Shown piece by piece: positions 9,596 through 18,822 of a stretch of 64,000 nucleotides of DNA. The notes below the pieces were generated by a model that saw nothing but the letters and a program-made list of their open reading frames with translations, was not told where the DNA came from and did not search any database. Origin of the DNA: Chloroflexota bacterium. GTDB taxonomy: Bacteria > Chloroflexota > Anaerolineae > J036 > Brachytrichaceae. The translations under genes and the position numbers were made by a program. The first letter of the stretch is position 1. The number at the start of each line of letters is the position of its first letter. The stretch is from NCBI GenBank assembly GCA_021788625.1, contig JAJYKL010000010.1:1-64000 (forward strand), read 5' to 3'.

Positions 9596-10372
9596 CTACA
9601 ACCCTAGCCGCTCAGCGATCCGTTTCCCGCCACGGCTACCGAGGGTCAGGTGGGCGGAACGAGTCTCGCTACCCTCATAGAGCAGGATGTTGGCCGACGG
9701 TGTCAGGCCCCAGTTCCTCACGCCCCGTGTGGCGATGACGGTGATCTCATTACTCTCCGCCCTGGGGACTAACACCTCATGGACATAGTTCCGCATCATC
9801 CTAGCCGAAGGCAAGTGCTTCAGTAGCGGGCCGGCGCCGAAGTTTTTGGAGTGATAGGGGATCAGTTCCAGGCTGGCAACGCAGCCGGCTATGTGCTTGA
9901 GAGCTTCCGCGTGTGTGATCCGTTTCCGGGCGGCCAAGGCCTGGGCGATGCTAGCGAATTTACTGTGCCAGTAGGTAAAGCCTGGGTGCCAGGCGAACCG
10001 CGGGTCAAGAAACAAAAAGGGGGAGTCCCCGGCGGTGAATTCCTGGCGCAGGTTCCGGATGTGGGCCTCGCGGAATTGCCGGACCTCGTACTCCGCGAAG
10101 TAGTCGCCCGGGGCTAGGCCGGGGTTGAGCATCAGGATGTACACGGTGGCATCCTGAAGGTTCCCCACGTAGGGCATGGGGAGCAGACCCACGTGCAGGC
10201 TGGTGTCATCTCGAATGCCAAAGACCGGGCTGGAGACGTATTCGCCCAACGAATGAAACTCGTTCAGACTCTCTTGACGCATGCGGGCTCTGTCTTCGGG
10301 GGCGACGTACGGTGGTGCCACGAACGGGCATCCCCGCCAGCAGCGAAGGAGTGGGTGAGTAGTATCGTCCAT
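9596..10372 (-). CDS. Uncharacterised 258-residue protein
   Basis: I do not recognise this protein. It is soluble in appearance, with no signal peptide or membrane segment. Notable pieces are VYILMLNPGLAPGDY in the first half, LELIPYHSK near residue 175, and a conserved-looking VIATRGVRNWGLTP near the end. The NPG loop plus a later PYHSK segment vaguely recall the uracil-DNA-glycosylase-like fold, but I would not assign that without a structure search. It is flanked by gene-poor DNA within the island and has no obvious operon partner. Confidence 0.6.
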   Translation of the reverse strand: MDDTTHPLLRCWRGCPFVAPPYVAPEDRARMRQESLNEFHSLGEYVSSPVFGIRDDTSLHVGLLPMPYVGNLQDATVYILMLNPGLAPGDYFAEYEVRQFREAHIRNLRQEFTAGDSPFLFLDPRFAWHPGFTYWHSKFASIAQALAARKRITHAEALKHIAGCVASLELIPYHSKNFGAGPLLKHLPSARMMRNYVHEVLVPRAESNEITVIATRGVRNWGLTPSANILLYEGSETRSAHLTLGSRGGKRIAERLGL

Positions 10373-10654
10373 GTTACGCGGGTTGCATTAACCAGATACG
10401 TTGTGGTAACCGACCCACTTATGGCCCTCTACACGACGGGCTGAACGGAATGGGATCACTCTGATCTCCGGCTATAAGATTGTCCAAGATGGATCTGACC
10501 TTGCATCCCACCGGCTGTCATTCATCTGACAACTGAACCCCTCTGGATCATCCTGGTTACGCTTCCGCTAAACCTTGATCCGCGTACCTAACGTAAGGTC
10601 GATACTCCGCACGTCCAATCATAGGCACGCGGATACGCAAGCCGACACCTGACT

Positions 10655-11038
10655 TCACGAACCAGACCGTACTGCTCCGGGCAGCTGTTGGTAATCGATG
10701 AAGCCGAGCAACTGGGTTACCGAATACAACTCACTGCTGGCGCCGTACTGGCGGAGGGTCGTCATAAACAGTGCCAGATGGGAAACTGCTCTGGCTTCTG
10801 ACGGGGCTGCGCCGAATTGCCGGAGCGCTTCAGTCATGATGTCATTGGCGTATGTACCGAAGATGTCCGGAAAGCTCATTACCTTACTCATCATGTGCAG
10901 CCGGCCGAAGAGCGGGGGCCAGTCTGAGTGGATGACGCGCCCTTCCCCCAGGTAGTTGACGTTGATCAGGTAGCCGTCGCTCCTCACCCGCCAGACGGGC
11001 TCGGCATCTCCCACTTCTTCTGATTCCGCCGGTGCCAT
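10655..11038 (-). CDS. Uncharacterised 127-residue protein
   Basis: The start is well supported by the purine-rich aaaggggg a few bases before the ATG. The product has an acidic N-terminus and a mostly helical look (SEARAVSHLALFMTTLRQYG), and no family is recognised. A 50-codon frame with its own plausible ribosome-binding site ends 30 bases upstream on the same strand, so the two may form a small operon. Confidence 0.6.
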   Translation of the reverse strand: MAPAESEEVGDAEPVWRVRSDGYLINVNYLGEGRVIHSDWPPLFGRLHMMSKVMSFPDIFGTYANDIMTEALRQFGAAPSEARAVSHLALFMTTLRQYGASSELYSVTQLLGFIDYQQLPGAVRSGS

Positions 11039-11068
11039 AAACCCCCTTTCATCGAATTCAGTGAACGC

Positions 11069-11221
11069 TCATATCGATGACCGTGAGCCAGGCGGGATCA
11101 CCCAGGCGTCTACCCGGGTCGTGGGTTTAAATAGTACATGCTCACGGATCAGGTCCCCCTCGTCACACCGGATCACATTGAACTGGACCAGCTCGTTAAG
11201 TGCAATTTCGTTACCAGCCAT
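11069..11221 (-). CDS. Small ORF (50 residues), possible operon partner
   Basis: This starts MAGNEIALNELVQFNVIRC and ends VDAWVIPPGSRSSI. A purine-rich agggatga lies directly before the ATG, and the codon choice looks like real coding sequence. Function is unknown. It ends 30 bases before the 127-residue gene. It might be a remnant of a longer gene. Confidence 0.4.
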   Translation of the reverse strand: MAGNEIALNELVQFNVIRCDEGDLIREHVLFKPTTRVDAWVIPPGSRSSI

Positions 11222-11413
11222 TTCATCCCTGATACATGACCTCTAGAGTGATGCGACCATCGGCAACGCCGGTGCCCGAGGTGCGAGGTCATCTGTCCTG
11301 GCGGGTAGTATAGGCTTCACACGGGGCTATCCGCGCCGCTTATGCCACCTGTGCCTATACCCCGTTTGGGGGTATGTATGACTGAGCCACAATTGCTCCA
11401 CGATATTCCGGAA

Positions 11414-12295
11414 CTACTCAACCACGAAGACCCATTTCCTGGGGCTTGCCGGCGTGGGTGTGGGGGTCGGCGTCCGCGTGGGGCCGACGTGGACTAACTC
11501 GCCCGGCATCGACCGTTCCGTGCGCTGGAACTGGAGGCCGTAGACGCCCGGTGCCAGGTCGCGGGTCACGCAGAGCAAGACATAGTTTCCCTTCGCCTCA
11601 ACGGTAAAGGGAACGGTGGTATTCATGAGCGCCGATACCGTGCTGCTGACACTGCCCCGGTAGGTCCGGGGTAGGGTTACGGTCCGGGTGGTGGTGCCTG
11701 CGACCACCTCCAACTGGACGGTGGCCTGCATGGGCCCCAGTAAGTCATTTTGGCCCGGGGTGTAGAACGTCGGCTGTTTGACCGGGGCGCCATTAAGGGA
11801 CAGGATCATGTCGCCCGCCCGCAGCCCCGCAGCCTGGGTGGGGGACCCGGCGAAGACGGTCTTGATCGTGGCGCCCGATTGGCTGAAGGTCAGGTCGACG
11901 CCGATCCCGGCGATGTAGCCGGTCAGCTTCAGGTCCCCTAAGGCCAGGTCGTCCCCGCGGATGGCCAGGGTCGGTTGCCCCTCGGGCGCTGCCGGCAGGG
12001 TGGACAGGTCCATGCGTGTGTCGTCGAGAACCACCGGGATTGGGGTGAGGGTCTTGTCGCGGTTCACCAGGTAAAGGCCGTCTTGAGGCGGCACGGGTTC
12101 GCTGTATGACAGTGCCGGGAGCATGGGTTGACCGGCGGTGGTGGCGCCCGTCAGGGCCTCCAACCGCTGCTTGACGCTAATGCCACCGGTTCCCAGGTAG
12201 TAGCCGATCACACACGATAGGAGCGCCACGAGCACAATAAGGGCTAGATCAACCAGCGGCAGTCCCTTACTCTGACGGTGGTCAGGTTGTGTCAT
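11414..12295 (-). CDS. Membrane-anchored PDZ-domain protein
   Basis: This 293-residue protein has one N-terminal hydrophobic helix (about 14-37, LVDLALIVLVALLSCVIGYYLG) and then an extracytoplasmic region. A PDZ domain lies near residues 130-205, with the typical sequence VFAGSPTQAAGLRAGDMILSLNGAPV. The tail is rich in threonine and proline (TPTPTPTPASP). There is no protease triad, so it is a PDZ adaptor or a divergent accessory rather than a DegP/HtrA enzyme. An aggaa box seven bases before the ATG supports the start. It is monocistronic, and its purpose within a defence island is unclear. Confidence 0.75.
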   Translation of the reverse strand: MTQPDHRQSKGLPLVDLALIVLVALLSCVIGYYLGTGGISVKQRLEALTGATTAGQPMLPALSYSEPVPPQDGLYLVNRDKTLTPIPVVLDDTRMDLSTLPAAPEGQPTLAIRGDDLALGDLKLTGYIAGIGVDLTFSQSGATIKTVFAGSPTQAAGLRAGDMILSLNGAPVKQPTFYTPGQNDLLGPMQATVQLEVVAGTTTRTVTLPRTYRGSVSSTVSALMNTTVPFTVEAKGNYVLLCVTRDLAPGVYGLQFQRTERSMPGELVHVGPTRTPTPTPTPASPRKWVFVVE

Positions 12296-12987
12296 TGCGA
12301 TGTTCCTGGTTAGGCTGCAGAGGCCATGTGAGCCCCCGTGCGTTTGATCTTCTGCTGTTGACTTCAGAGACAGGCAGCAGCTATGTGCGGTTGGTGGCTA
12401 CAATAGGTTGATCCTCGTGGTTTCGCCTGCCCGTCTGTGCTGCTGGTGCGGGTAAAGGTCGAGCTTGCCGATGCAACCACGCAAACCGCTGTGACGATAT
12501 TAACCCAATGCCAAGACCTGGCAAGCGTGGGGATATTGGCTTATGTTCGAGGGAGACCTTCATAGACCCATCAAAACGCTGTAGATGACCTCTGGTTCGG
12601 CGGCAACGTGGTTGGGAGAAGCTGGGGCCGTAATTGCCTTGCCATCGCCGGCATGTCGTAGAGCGTCATTGGGATCACTCGCCGCGTAAACCGTGCAGTT
12701 TGCGGTTCAGTGATTGCGGCTTGTCTGCATCCCCTGATACCTTTCACCGTGACACCAATCCTGTCCCGAGTGTAGACGTACAATGAGAGCGCAATACACG
12801 ATGAACCCGCCCAGTCGCCGGGCGACCATTCCGGGGATGTCCCAATGCTGTGCAGTTACGAACAGCTTTGGGTCTCTCCAATAACCTACCGTTCAACCTC
12901 CTGGCTCTCCTGCCCTCCCATGTTGAGGTGTTATGATGCATTCCTCAACTGGTTGATACTCCTTGATAGCAGGGGCATCGAACAATA
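12296..12987. other. Gene-poor stretch with degenerate DNA
   Basis: I see no supportable gene. The stretch includes copy C of the junction motif (12855-12899) and presumably the promoter of the gene at 12988. Confidence 0.45.
12855..12899 (+). repeat. Junction motif, copy C
   Basis: This shares an identical 16-base core with copy B (12858-12873 and 9310-9325) and the later aacct pattern with both other copies. No comM sequence precedes it. Read on the minus strand all three encode a similar peptide (about NGR.L..PKAVR), so an old coding remnant is an alternative to an element end. Confidence 0.45.
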
Positions 12988-13584
12988 ATGAGCGAAATAC
13001 GTTCCACGCGCGACCGCCTAGAGCTTTTCGGCCAAAGAGCGATTGAGTTAGCAGATAGGCGTCTAGTGCGTGCGGGGATGAACTCTCAACTCACTATTAG
13101 TTGGGACCGTGCCTCCCAATTGCTGAAGTACCAGTCGCTAGAGCCGGACGAGGAAGACTTGCGGTCATTCATGCTCCTATTCCGCCAATTCATCTCTGAG
13201 AAGGAGGCGGTGTTCATAAGCAGGGCTCTAAATGACTGCTTGCGTTTCCTTGATAGCGGTGAGTTGAAGGAGCAGTTAAAGAAAGCGCAGGACGCGTGGA
13301 AGTCTTTGTTCCATAAAGTGGGTGCGTTCCGCTTAATCATCAACGGGCGAAAGCTGACCGGTGAGTACGTGCTAGACCTGTGGATCAACGGCCATTACTT
13401 CCACAATGACATCGACAAGGCGGTCGAGTTAAGCCGTTACGTAGCTAACAGGGACATGCCCCTAGTGCGAACCCAGTTCCTGTCTGTTCTCACAGGCTTT
13501 ACCCAGATCATCCTGTACATTGGCGGCGTGGTGAACTACGGCCTGCGGAACGAACTATTCCATTTCCCAGAAGACACGGCCTAA
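12988..13584 (+). CDS. Uncharacterised 198-residue protein
   Basis: This is an intact helical protein with a caggggc box before its ATG. It contains WDRASQLLKYQSLEPDEEDLRSF, a charged central helix, and a more hydrophobic C-terminus (TGFTQIILYIGGVVNYGLRNELFHF). I recognise no family. The closing RNELFHF resembles the tail of several uncharacterised HEPN-like proteins, but this is not enough for a call. It is the only plus-strand gene in the left half of the island. Confidence 0.6.
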   Translation: MSEIRSTRDRLELFGQRAIELADRRLVRAGMNSQLTISWDRASQLLKYQSLEPDEEDLRSFMLLFRQFISEKEAVFISRALNDCLRFLDSGELKEQLKKAQDAWKSLFHKVGAFRLIINGRKLTGEYVLDLWINGHYFHNDIDKAVELSRYVANRDMPLVRTQFLSVLTGFTQIILYIGGVVNYGLRNELFHFPEDTA

Positions 13585-13821
13585 CGGCCGCATTAGGCGT
13601 GCGGATACGAATTTACTTCTCCCTCGTGACTGAGCCAGGGCCACACCATCAATCGACTAGACGCACTCCACAGAGATAGGCCCTCCATTTCCAGAATAGA
13701 CCTTACATGGATTCTCTGGTAGGCACTCCAGCCATGTGATTTTCCCCTACGCCACTTAGTTTACCCATCACCCTTCGTGGCCTGTAGCTTTCCTGCTGGT
13801 GCTCCACGGTCGTTCCGGCGC

Positions 13822-14886
13822 CTATCCTTTTAGAGGATTGTACGAGACCTGACCCGTTATCTGGTCAGCGCTTTCCCGCTCACGTTCCGCGATCCTCTTC
13901 AGTGTGAACTTGCATATGTCGGCCAGAGCGTCCGCGGATTCGTCTGCTTGTACACGGGCGATCTTACTCAGCAATGCTTCCCTCTCGGTGAGCCACGCCA
14001 TGAGAGTGTGCGTCCGTTGCGGGTCGAGTGTGATCGCATTCACCAGAACGTCCCGCCCCTTCGCGTCCGATTCGTCCAGTGGTATCGCGTTCACGGGCTC
14101 GCCCACCGTGATGTCCCGCTCCTCCCAGCCGCGGTTACCCCGCAGGGCCGTGAGCAGCTTCATCGCCTGGGTGGCTTTCAGCCTGGTGACCGTCTTCGTG
14201 GGGGTGTCCCACAGGACGACGCCGAGCTTGCACCAGTCATCGCGCTGGCTCCAGGTGGCCCAATCGGGGCAGCCCTCTGGCAGGCTGTGCCTCCTCTTCA
14301 TGATGCTCTTGTGCTGGTTCAGGCGCATGCCGAAGCTAAGCGCGGCGGACAGAGCTTGCGGAGCTTCGACACCGGCATGTTCACGGGGCGATGTGGGTGC
14401 GCCCACTCGACCGAGTACGCCGAGGTTCCCCATGTCGGCGAGTTCCGCGCGCAGCTTCGCCATCACCTCCACCCGCTCGGCGATGGGCAGGAGCCGCTCG
14501 AACGTGCCGAACGCATCCACCGAGACCAGGGCCGCGTCGATCGCCCGGCGCAGCTCGAAATCATCAATGGCATCATCAACCAGGCGGGCCGCGGTCTTCG
14601 CGTCCTTCCACGCCAGGAGGAACGTCGCGAACAGCTCTGCGTCATGCCGAAGGGTGAGCCGACCCAGTGCCATCCACGCATTCCTGTCCCCCTCGCGAAG
14701 GGCATGCACCAGCGGCATGAGTGTGGTGGCGGCACTCAGCGGGTAAAGTGGTCTTCGCCTGATAATGTGGACATCCGCGCATAGTTGCTCAAGGGCTGCT
14801 TCAGTTTTAGATCGCAGGTCGAACATATGTTGATGGCCATAACCAGAATGGATGTGCTGACTACCTGCAACTTCACCCCAACTCAC
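13822..14886 (-). CDS. Uncharacterised 354-residue protein
   Basis: The frame opens with GTG at 14886. An ATG at 14826 (MFDLRSKTEAALEQL) is an alternative start, and neither has a strong ribosome-binding site. The protein is alanine- and arginine-rich, soluble and mostly helical, with WKDAKTAARLVDDAIDDFELRR and a C-terminal QADESADALADICKFTLKRIAE segment. No domain is recognised. It has no close neighbours on its strand. Confidence 0.55.
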   Translation of the reverse strand: MSWGEVAGSQHIHSGYGHQHMFDLRSKTEAALEQLCADVHIIRRRPLYPLSAATTLMPLVHALREGDRNAWMALGRLTLRHDAELFATFLLAWKDAKTAARLVDDAIDDFELRRAIDAALVSVDAFGTFERLLPIAERVEVMAKLRAELADMGNLGVLGRVGAPTSPREHAGVEAPQALSAALSFGMRLNQHKSIMKRRHSLPEGCPDWATWSQRDDWCKLGVVLWDTPTKTVTRLKATQAMKLLTALRGNRGWEERDITVGEPVNAIPLDESDAKGRDVLVNAITLDPQRTHTLMAWLTEREALLSKIARVQADESADALADICKFTLKRIAERERESADQITGQVSYNPLKG

Positions 14887-15176
14887 CAGTTGATGCTGTC
14901 AGCATTGATGTGTGGCGCAACTGTGGATTACATCGTCTAGCGTTCCGGTAAACTCGTTTATCCGTTATGTTAATACATATCGATACAAGAGAGTTTTACA
15001 TCTAGTACAACAGGTATTAGCCTGTTTTAGAACATCCATTTCATAATGACCGGTATGACATCGCTGATAACACGCAACGAGTGTGAGGACGCGCGCCAGG
15101 CGAATAGCGTCACGTCTATCAAAGCACCCGCCGAGCAGGTGACCGCCTGGCAGAACATCTCAAGGGCGGCACCCGA

Positions 15177-15335
15177 ATGTGGGACGAGTGGCGTTGTAGT
15201 GGCTATGCCCTCGAACGGCACCCCGAGAAGGCGGCTCTGGCCACAGAAGCGCTGGTCGAAGCCGCCACAATCGCTGCGGAGTGGTCGAAGGCTCGCGCAA
15301 GGTCCGAGCGAGACATGCCATTGGAGCATCAGTAA
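15177..15335 (+). other. Coding remnant (52 codons)
   Basis: The short frame MWDEWRCSGY..AALATEALVEAATIAAEW has coding-like composition. It reads back past its ATG for 22 more codons (TRRAGDRLAEHLKGG) before a stop, so it looks like the 3' end of a lost gene. Confidence 0.3.
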
Positions 15336-15571
15336 GTGTGGCCTTGTAGGTAAATGGGTTCTTTCCGCAGCTTCCCATGCAACAACAGCCGGACCAAAGA
15401 CTTATCCACGCCGTACTCCCCGGCCAGGTAGGTGATGTTCTCCCCATTCGCGTACCGCTCGCGTACATAGCGCACCTTATGCCAGAGGCCCTTGACCCTA
15501 TTGTGGCGCCCATGGTGCTTAATTGGCTTGGATCGGGCGCAGAAACGGTCTGTCAGTAACAGATCAAAATC
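15329..15571 (-). other. Helix-turn-helix protein remnant
   Basis: An open minus-strand frame without an ATG reads VRYVRERYANGENITYLAGE then YGVDKSLVRLLLHGK. This is a good match to a resolvase/transposase-type helix-turn-helix. With no start codon or ribosome-binding site it is probably a fragment of a recombinase or transposase regulator. Confidence 0.4.
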
Positions 15572-15785
15572 CTAATGCACGATGCTCGCTGATATTTCGC
15601 TGTTTATCAGCGATATCCCCGACCTATCAGACATCCAGGGATGTCAGGAATTGCGTGGTAACCTGGTCGTAGGCCTTGTCGAGTATCTCATCTGTTTGAT
15701 AGCTTTAGGACACAATCCACTCCTCATTGAGACAGGCCGCTTGGCTGCTATAGTTGGCCATTGACGCGCTGCTTTCGACACCAGC

Positions 15786-15926
15786 ATGGCTGAGGTGTTG
15801 GCCCTTACCCAACAAGCCGGCGACACCCTGGTGCTGGACAACCTGAGTGCCCATAAGTGGCTCTCAGGCGAGTCGATGAGAGTTCCTGACGCCGCAGTCC
15901 CTGAACTTCAACCTCATCGAACCGTG
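15786..15926 (+). mobile_element. IS630-family transposase remnant
   Basis: GDTLVLDNLSAHK is the hallmark second-aspartate block of IS630-type DDE transposases. A little further on, in another frame, SLNFNLIE corresponds to the family's PDLNPIE motif. Only this core survives and terminal inverted repeats are not visible, so this is decayed. Confidence 0.6.
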
Positions 15927-15996
15927 ATGGGCTACGGGTATTATGTCACCTGTCCTTGCCACGGACGCCTTAACGGCGTATGTGATATCCCGATCT

Positions 15997-18822
15997 TCAC
16001 GTTGTGGCTGATCGTGGAGTAACTGCGACAGGTTGCTTTGACGGAAGCATCAACCCCTCATCGACATGAGTCGCAAGGTCTTCCATTTCCATGATGGCAC
16101 ACTGCCAAGCGCTCGGATTTACCACTAATTCGCCAAAGTCTATGGGGTTCTCACTTAGGTCCTTCGCCCAGTAGGTCCCGCTACGGGTCATGCAATCGTA
16201 AAAAACAAGACGAGTGGGGCGCTCCCTCGGCGTACCTGCAGACGATTGGATGCGGTAGTAGTCCAATCGTTCAAACTGCATCCACGCGTGGAGGACCTCA
16301 GTCGCCGCTTCCAGGGTTGACAACGCTGTGCCGCTCTGGACCATAAGGCACTTTACGTCCATTTCCCTTCCCAGGTACTCTCGGTTCACGAGGACCCGCT
16401 GGAACTGGCACGATCTTATGAGGGTGTTACCCGTCAACAATACCTTTAGAGACTTCAGGATTTCATCCTGTGTGTTGAACTGCAGGAGTTTTGACAGTTC
16501 GCGGATAATCTGCCGAGTCGATCGGGCGTCGTAGGGGAAGAAAAAACCCACCACAAGCCAGGTCTCCTCGAGGGTTTCCTGCGTCACCCGAAAAGAAGGG
16601 TTTGGTATCAGACTGCGTAACTGGTCACGTACGGCGGAGCGTTCGTTATGCCGCTCCTCATCCTGCGTCACCCCCGCGGCGTACCAGGCGCTCGCCAGTA
16701 AGTATGCGTCGGCGTGGTTGGCCCGGATGATGTCAGCAGCGCTGCGCCTTTGTACTTTATTCAGGCCGTCGAGGTAGCCTTGTTGCGCGGCATCACCCCA
16801 GAAAAAACGCCACATGCGCAGGAAAGATTCCAACGCAAACTCCGGCTCAACCCAGCTTTTCGCGGTGAGGTGCCACAGGATGTGTGAGAAAATGGCGTAG
16901 TTGGTGACGACCACCTCAAATCCCACCAGGTGTATGAAGTCCGCGCTGCTCAAGCCCGAGAGGTAGCGGCGCACGAAGTTCTTGAGCACCCTGCGTGAGC
17001 GCTGCGCGATGGTCAGGTGCTCCTGTTCCTCTTGGCTGCCTTCCTGTTCGGCCTCCTCCTCGCTCTCCGGCTGGTTCTGAACGCGCGGCATATGGCGGCC
17101 GCCCAACACCGTGCTGGCCACGGGCTGCCGCAGGTCCCTGAAGTGATCAGTGATCGCATTGAGAATGATCTGTAGACGTGTGGGAGCCATCCCCGAATAC
17201 CTGCCACGGCCCTGGATGTACTGCTGAATCCGTGGGTGGCGGCGCAACGCCTCGTAATCCACATCGCTGTAATGGATGACGGTGGCGCTGTCTTCCTCGC
17301 CACCGGGTGCGGGAGTTTCAGGTCTGGTCCGCCCCACTATTTGCCAGATGCTTTGTTGGTCCACGACAAGTGCCGCGTCCAATTCGCTCAATAGTGTTTC
17401 CAACTCCTGATCGTTAAGGTCGAGCCGGCCAATGCGCTCGATAGTGTTCGTGTAGCCACCGTCCCGAAGCGCCGCGTCAAGGGCGTCGGTATTACAGGAG
17501 TACACGGGATTCGTCACTTGATCCTGCCCGCCCTCGGTCCAGCACACCGATGTGGGCCACGGCGGTACTTGCGATAACGAGTCCGCTATCTCTGACGTCA
17601 GTTGCACCTGAATGGTGCTCGGCTCGCGTCTCACGACATCCAGGGGGAATGGGCGCGTGCCGACGATGAGCCGTGCGCCCTTTAGATTTGGGAGTATGCC
17701 TTTGAAGTGAAGCGAGAGTGTCGTACCGCTCCATTCGCCACTGGTCAGCCGCCATGAAGGGGTGGGCGTGGGTGGTTGATCATCGGGGGCGTCGTGATAC
17801 GAGAGACTAAGCTCCATAAGGTCCTGCACGGGTATTCCGACGTCCCATCTCTCAAGCAGGTAGTCGAATGTGTTGCGCGGGCCCATCAACAGGTTAGCCA
17901 CCTCCAGGTTACCGACTGGGTCGGCCGTGAGCATGGCTGAGACGGACATATTCGGTGACCCCTGAAGGCAGAGCGCTTGGTCTGCCATTTTGATCAGGTA
18001 GATCTTGGCGTGTACATAGGGGGTGTCCGGGGCGGTGGCAAATGGACGGACTAAACCTCGGCCGCGGAACTGACCCAGTACGCGCTTCAGACTCGCTGGC
18101 TCAACCGAGGTCCGTCCGGGTTGGACCAAGAGGGTGAGCTGCTTTGGGTCAAACGTCGTGATCAGGTGTTGCAGCGCGATGGCTTCCTTATCGTAGAACG
18201 GCGCAGCGATCCAGAGTTCCTCCACACGCTTGCCGCCCACCGCTTGCCGGAGCTGCTCGAGAAAGCTCTGCTGTAGGTTGTGTCGCACTGGGTTCCACAT
18301 ACCGTGTGCGGCCTGATACAGCCACGGCGTTTGCTCCAGCAGGTAGCGGATGCGCTTCGCGGCTGTGGCACCGACGTAGCGCCGCTCCAATGTCCCCTCG
18401 AGTAGCTCACGGACAGATGCGAACGCGGCAAGGTGCTCCCTCACTTTTGATGAGTACTCGTACCGAATGAACACCTCGCCACCCGACGCGTAGCCGTCCA
18501 TGTTTAGGTTACCGCTACCCACCAATAGCCGTCCGACCTCGCCGTTCGCCAGCAGAATGATCTTCGCGTGTGCAGCGTGCTCGGTCATCAGCCCGTCGGC
18601 GACGTAGAGTCGATTGATGAACCGCGCCATACCGCTCTCGGCACATGCTGCAGACTCCTCCAGAAACTGCTGCCAGTCCGCCAAGATGACCTTATTCCGA
18701 CAGCCGGCGTCCAACTGGCCCCATATCGCATTCTCGAAAAACGGGACGTCAACCCCGTACGTAAGGATGATGCAGTGACTCCACTTGCCCAGGAACTCGT
18801 CAGGCAGCTTCAGCGGGTCCAG
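15997..18822 (-). CDS. Phospholipase-D-fold (HKD) protein, probable nuclease
   Basis: This is a large protein (about 941 residues) with two HKD half-sites. The first is HAKIILLANGE..LVGSGNLNMDGY in the N-terminal 80 residues. The second is HAKIYLIKMADQ..LQGSPNMSVSA near residue 280. A long helical C-terminal half follows (about 500-940). PLD-fold proteins of defence loci are usually metal-independent nucleases, and lipid cleavage is the alternative. Coding similarity continues upstream of the first ATG/TTG (LPDEFLGKWSHCIILTYGVD). An aggaga box lies six bases before a CTG at 18820-18822, so I infer a CTG start that overlaps the stop of the preceding gene and makes the pair translationally coupled. 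It is the last gene of the long minus-strand run that begins with brxA. Confidence 0.75.
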   Translation of the reverse strand: MDPLKLPDEFLGKWSHCIILTYGVDVPFFENAIWGQLDAGCRNKVILADWQQFLEESAACAESGMARFINRLYVADGLMTEHAAHAKIILLANGEVGRLLVGSGNLNMDGYASGGEVFIRYEYSSKVREHLAAFASVRELLEGTLERRYVGATAAKRIRYLLEQTPWLYQAAHGMWNPVRHNLQQSFLEQLRQAVGGKRVEELWIAAPFYDKEAIALQHLITTFDPKQLTLLVQPGRTSVEPASLKRVLGQFRGRGLVRPFATAPDTPYVHAKIYLIKMADQALCLQGSPNMSVSAMLTADPVGNLEVANLLMGPRNTFDYLLERWDVGIPVQDLMELSLSYHDAPDDQPPTPTPSWRLTSGEWSGTTLSLHFKGILPNLKGARLIVGTRPFPLDVVRREPSTIQVQLTSEIADSLSQVPPWPTSVCWTEGGQDQVTNPVYSCNTDALDAALRDGGYTNTIERIGRLDLNDQELETLLSELDAALVVDQQSIWQIVGRTRPETPAPGGEEDSATVIHYSDVDYEALRRHPRIQQYIQGRGRYSGMAPTRLQIILNAITDHFRDLRQPVASTVLGGRHMPRVQNQPESEEEAEQEGSQEEQEHLTIAQRSRRVLKNFVRRYLSGLSSADFIHLVGFEVVVTNYAIFSHILWHLTAKSWVEPEFALESFLRMWRFFWGDAAQQGYLDGLNKVQRRSAADIIRANHADAYLLASAWYAAGVTQDEERHNERSAVRDQLRSLIPNPSFRVTQETLEETWLVVGFFFPYDARSTRQIIRELSKLLQFNTQDEILKSLKVLLTGNTLIRSCQFQRVLVNREYLGREMDVKCLMVQSGTALSTLEAATEVLHAWMQFERLDYYRIQSSAGTPRERPTRLVFYDCMTRSGTYWAKDLSENPIDFGELVVNPSAWQCAIMEMEDLATHVDEGLMLPSKQPVAVTPRSATT

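Noticed and set aside
11357-11375. Terminator for the PDZ gene (7-bp hairpin atacccc/ggggtat)
   Set aside because: The stem is short and no U-tract follows on the minus strand.
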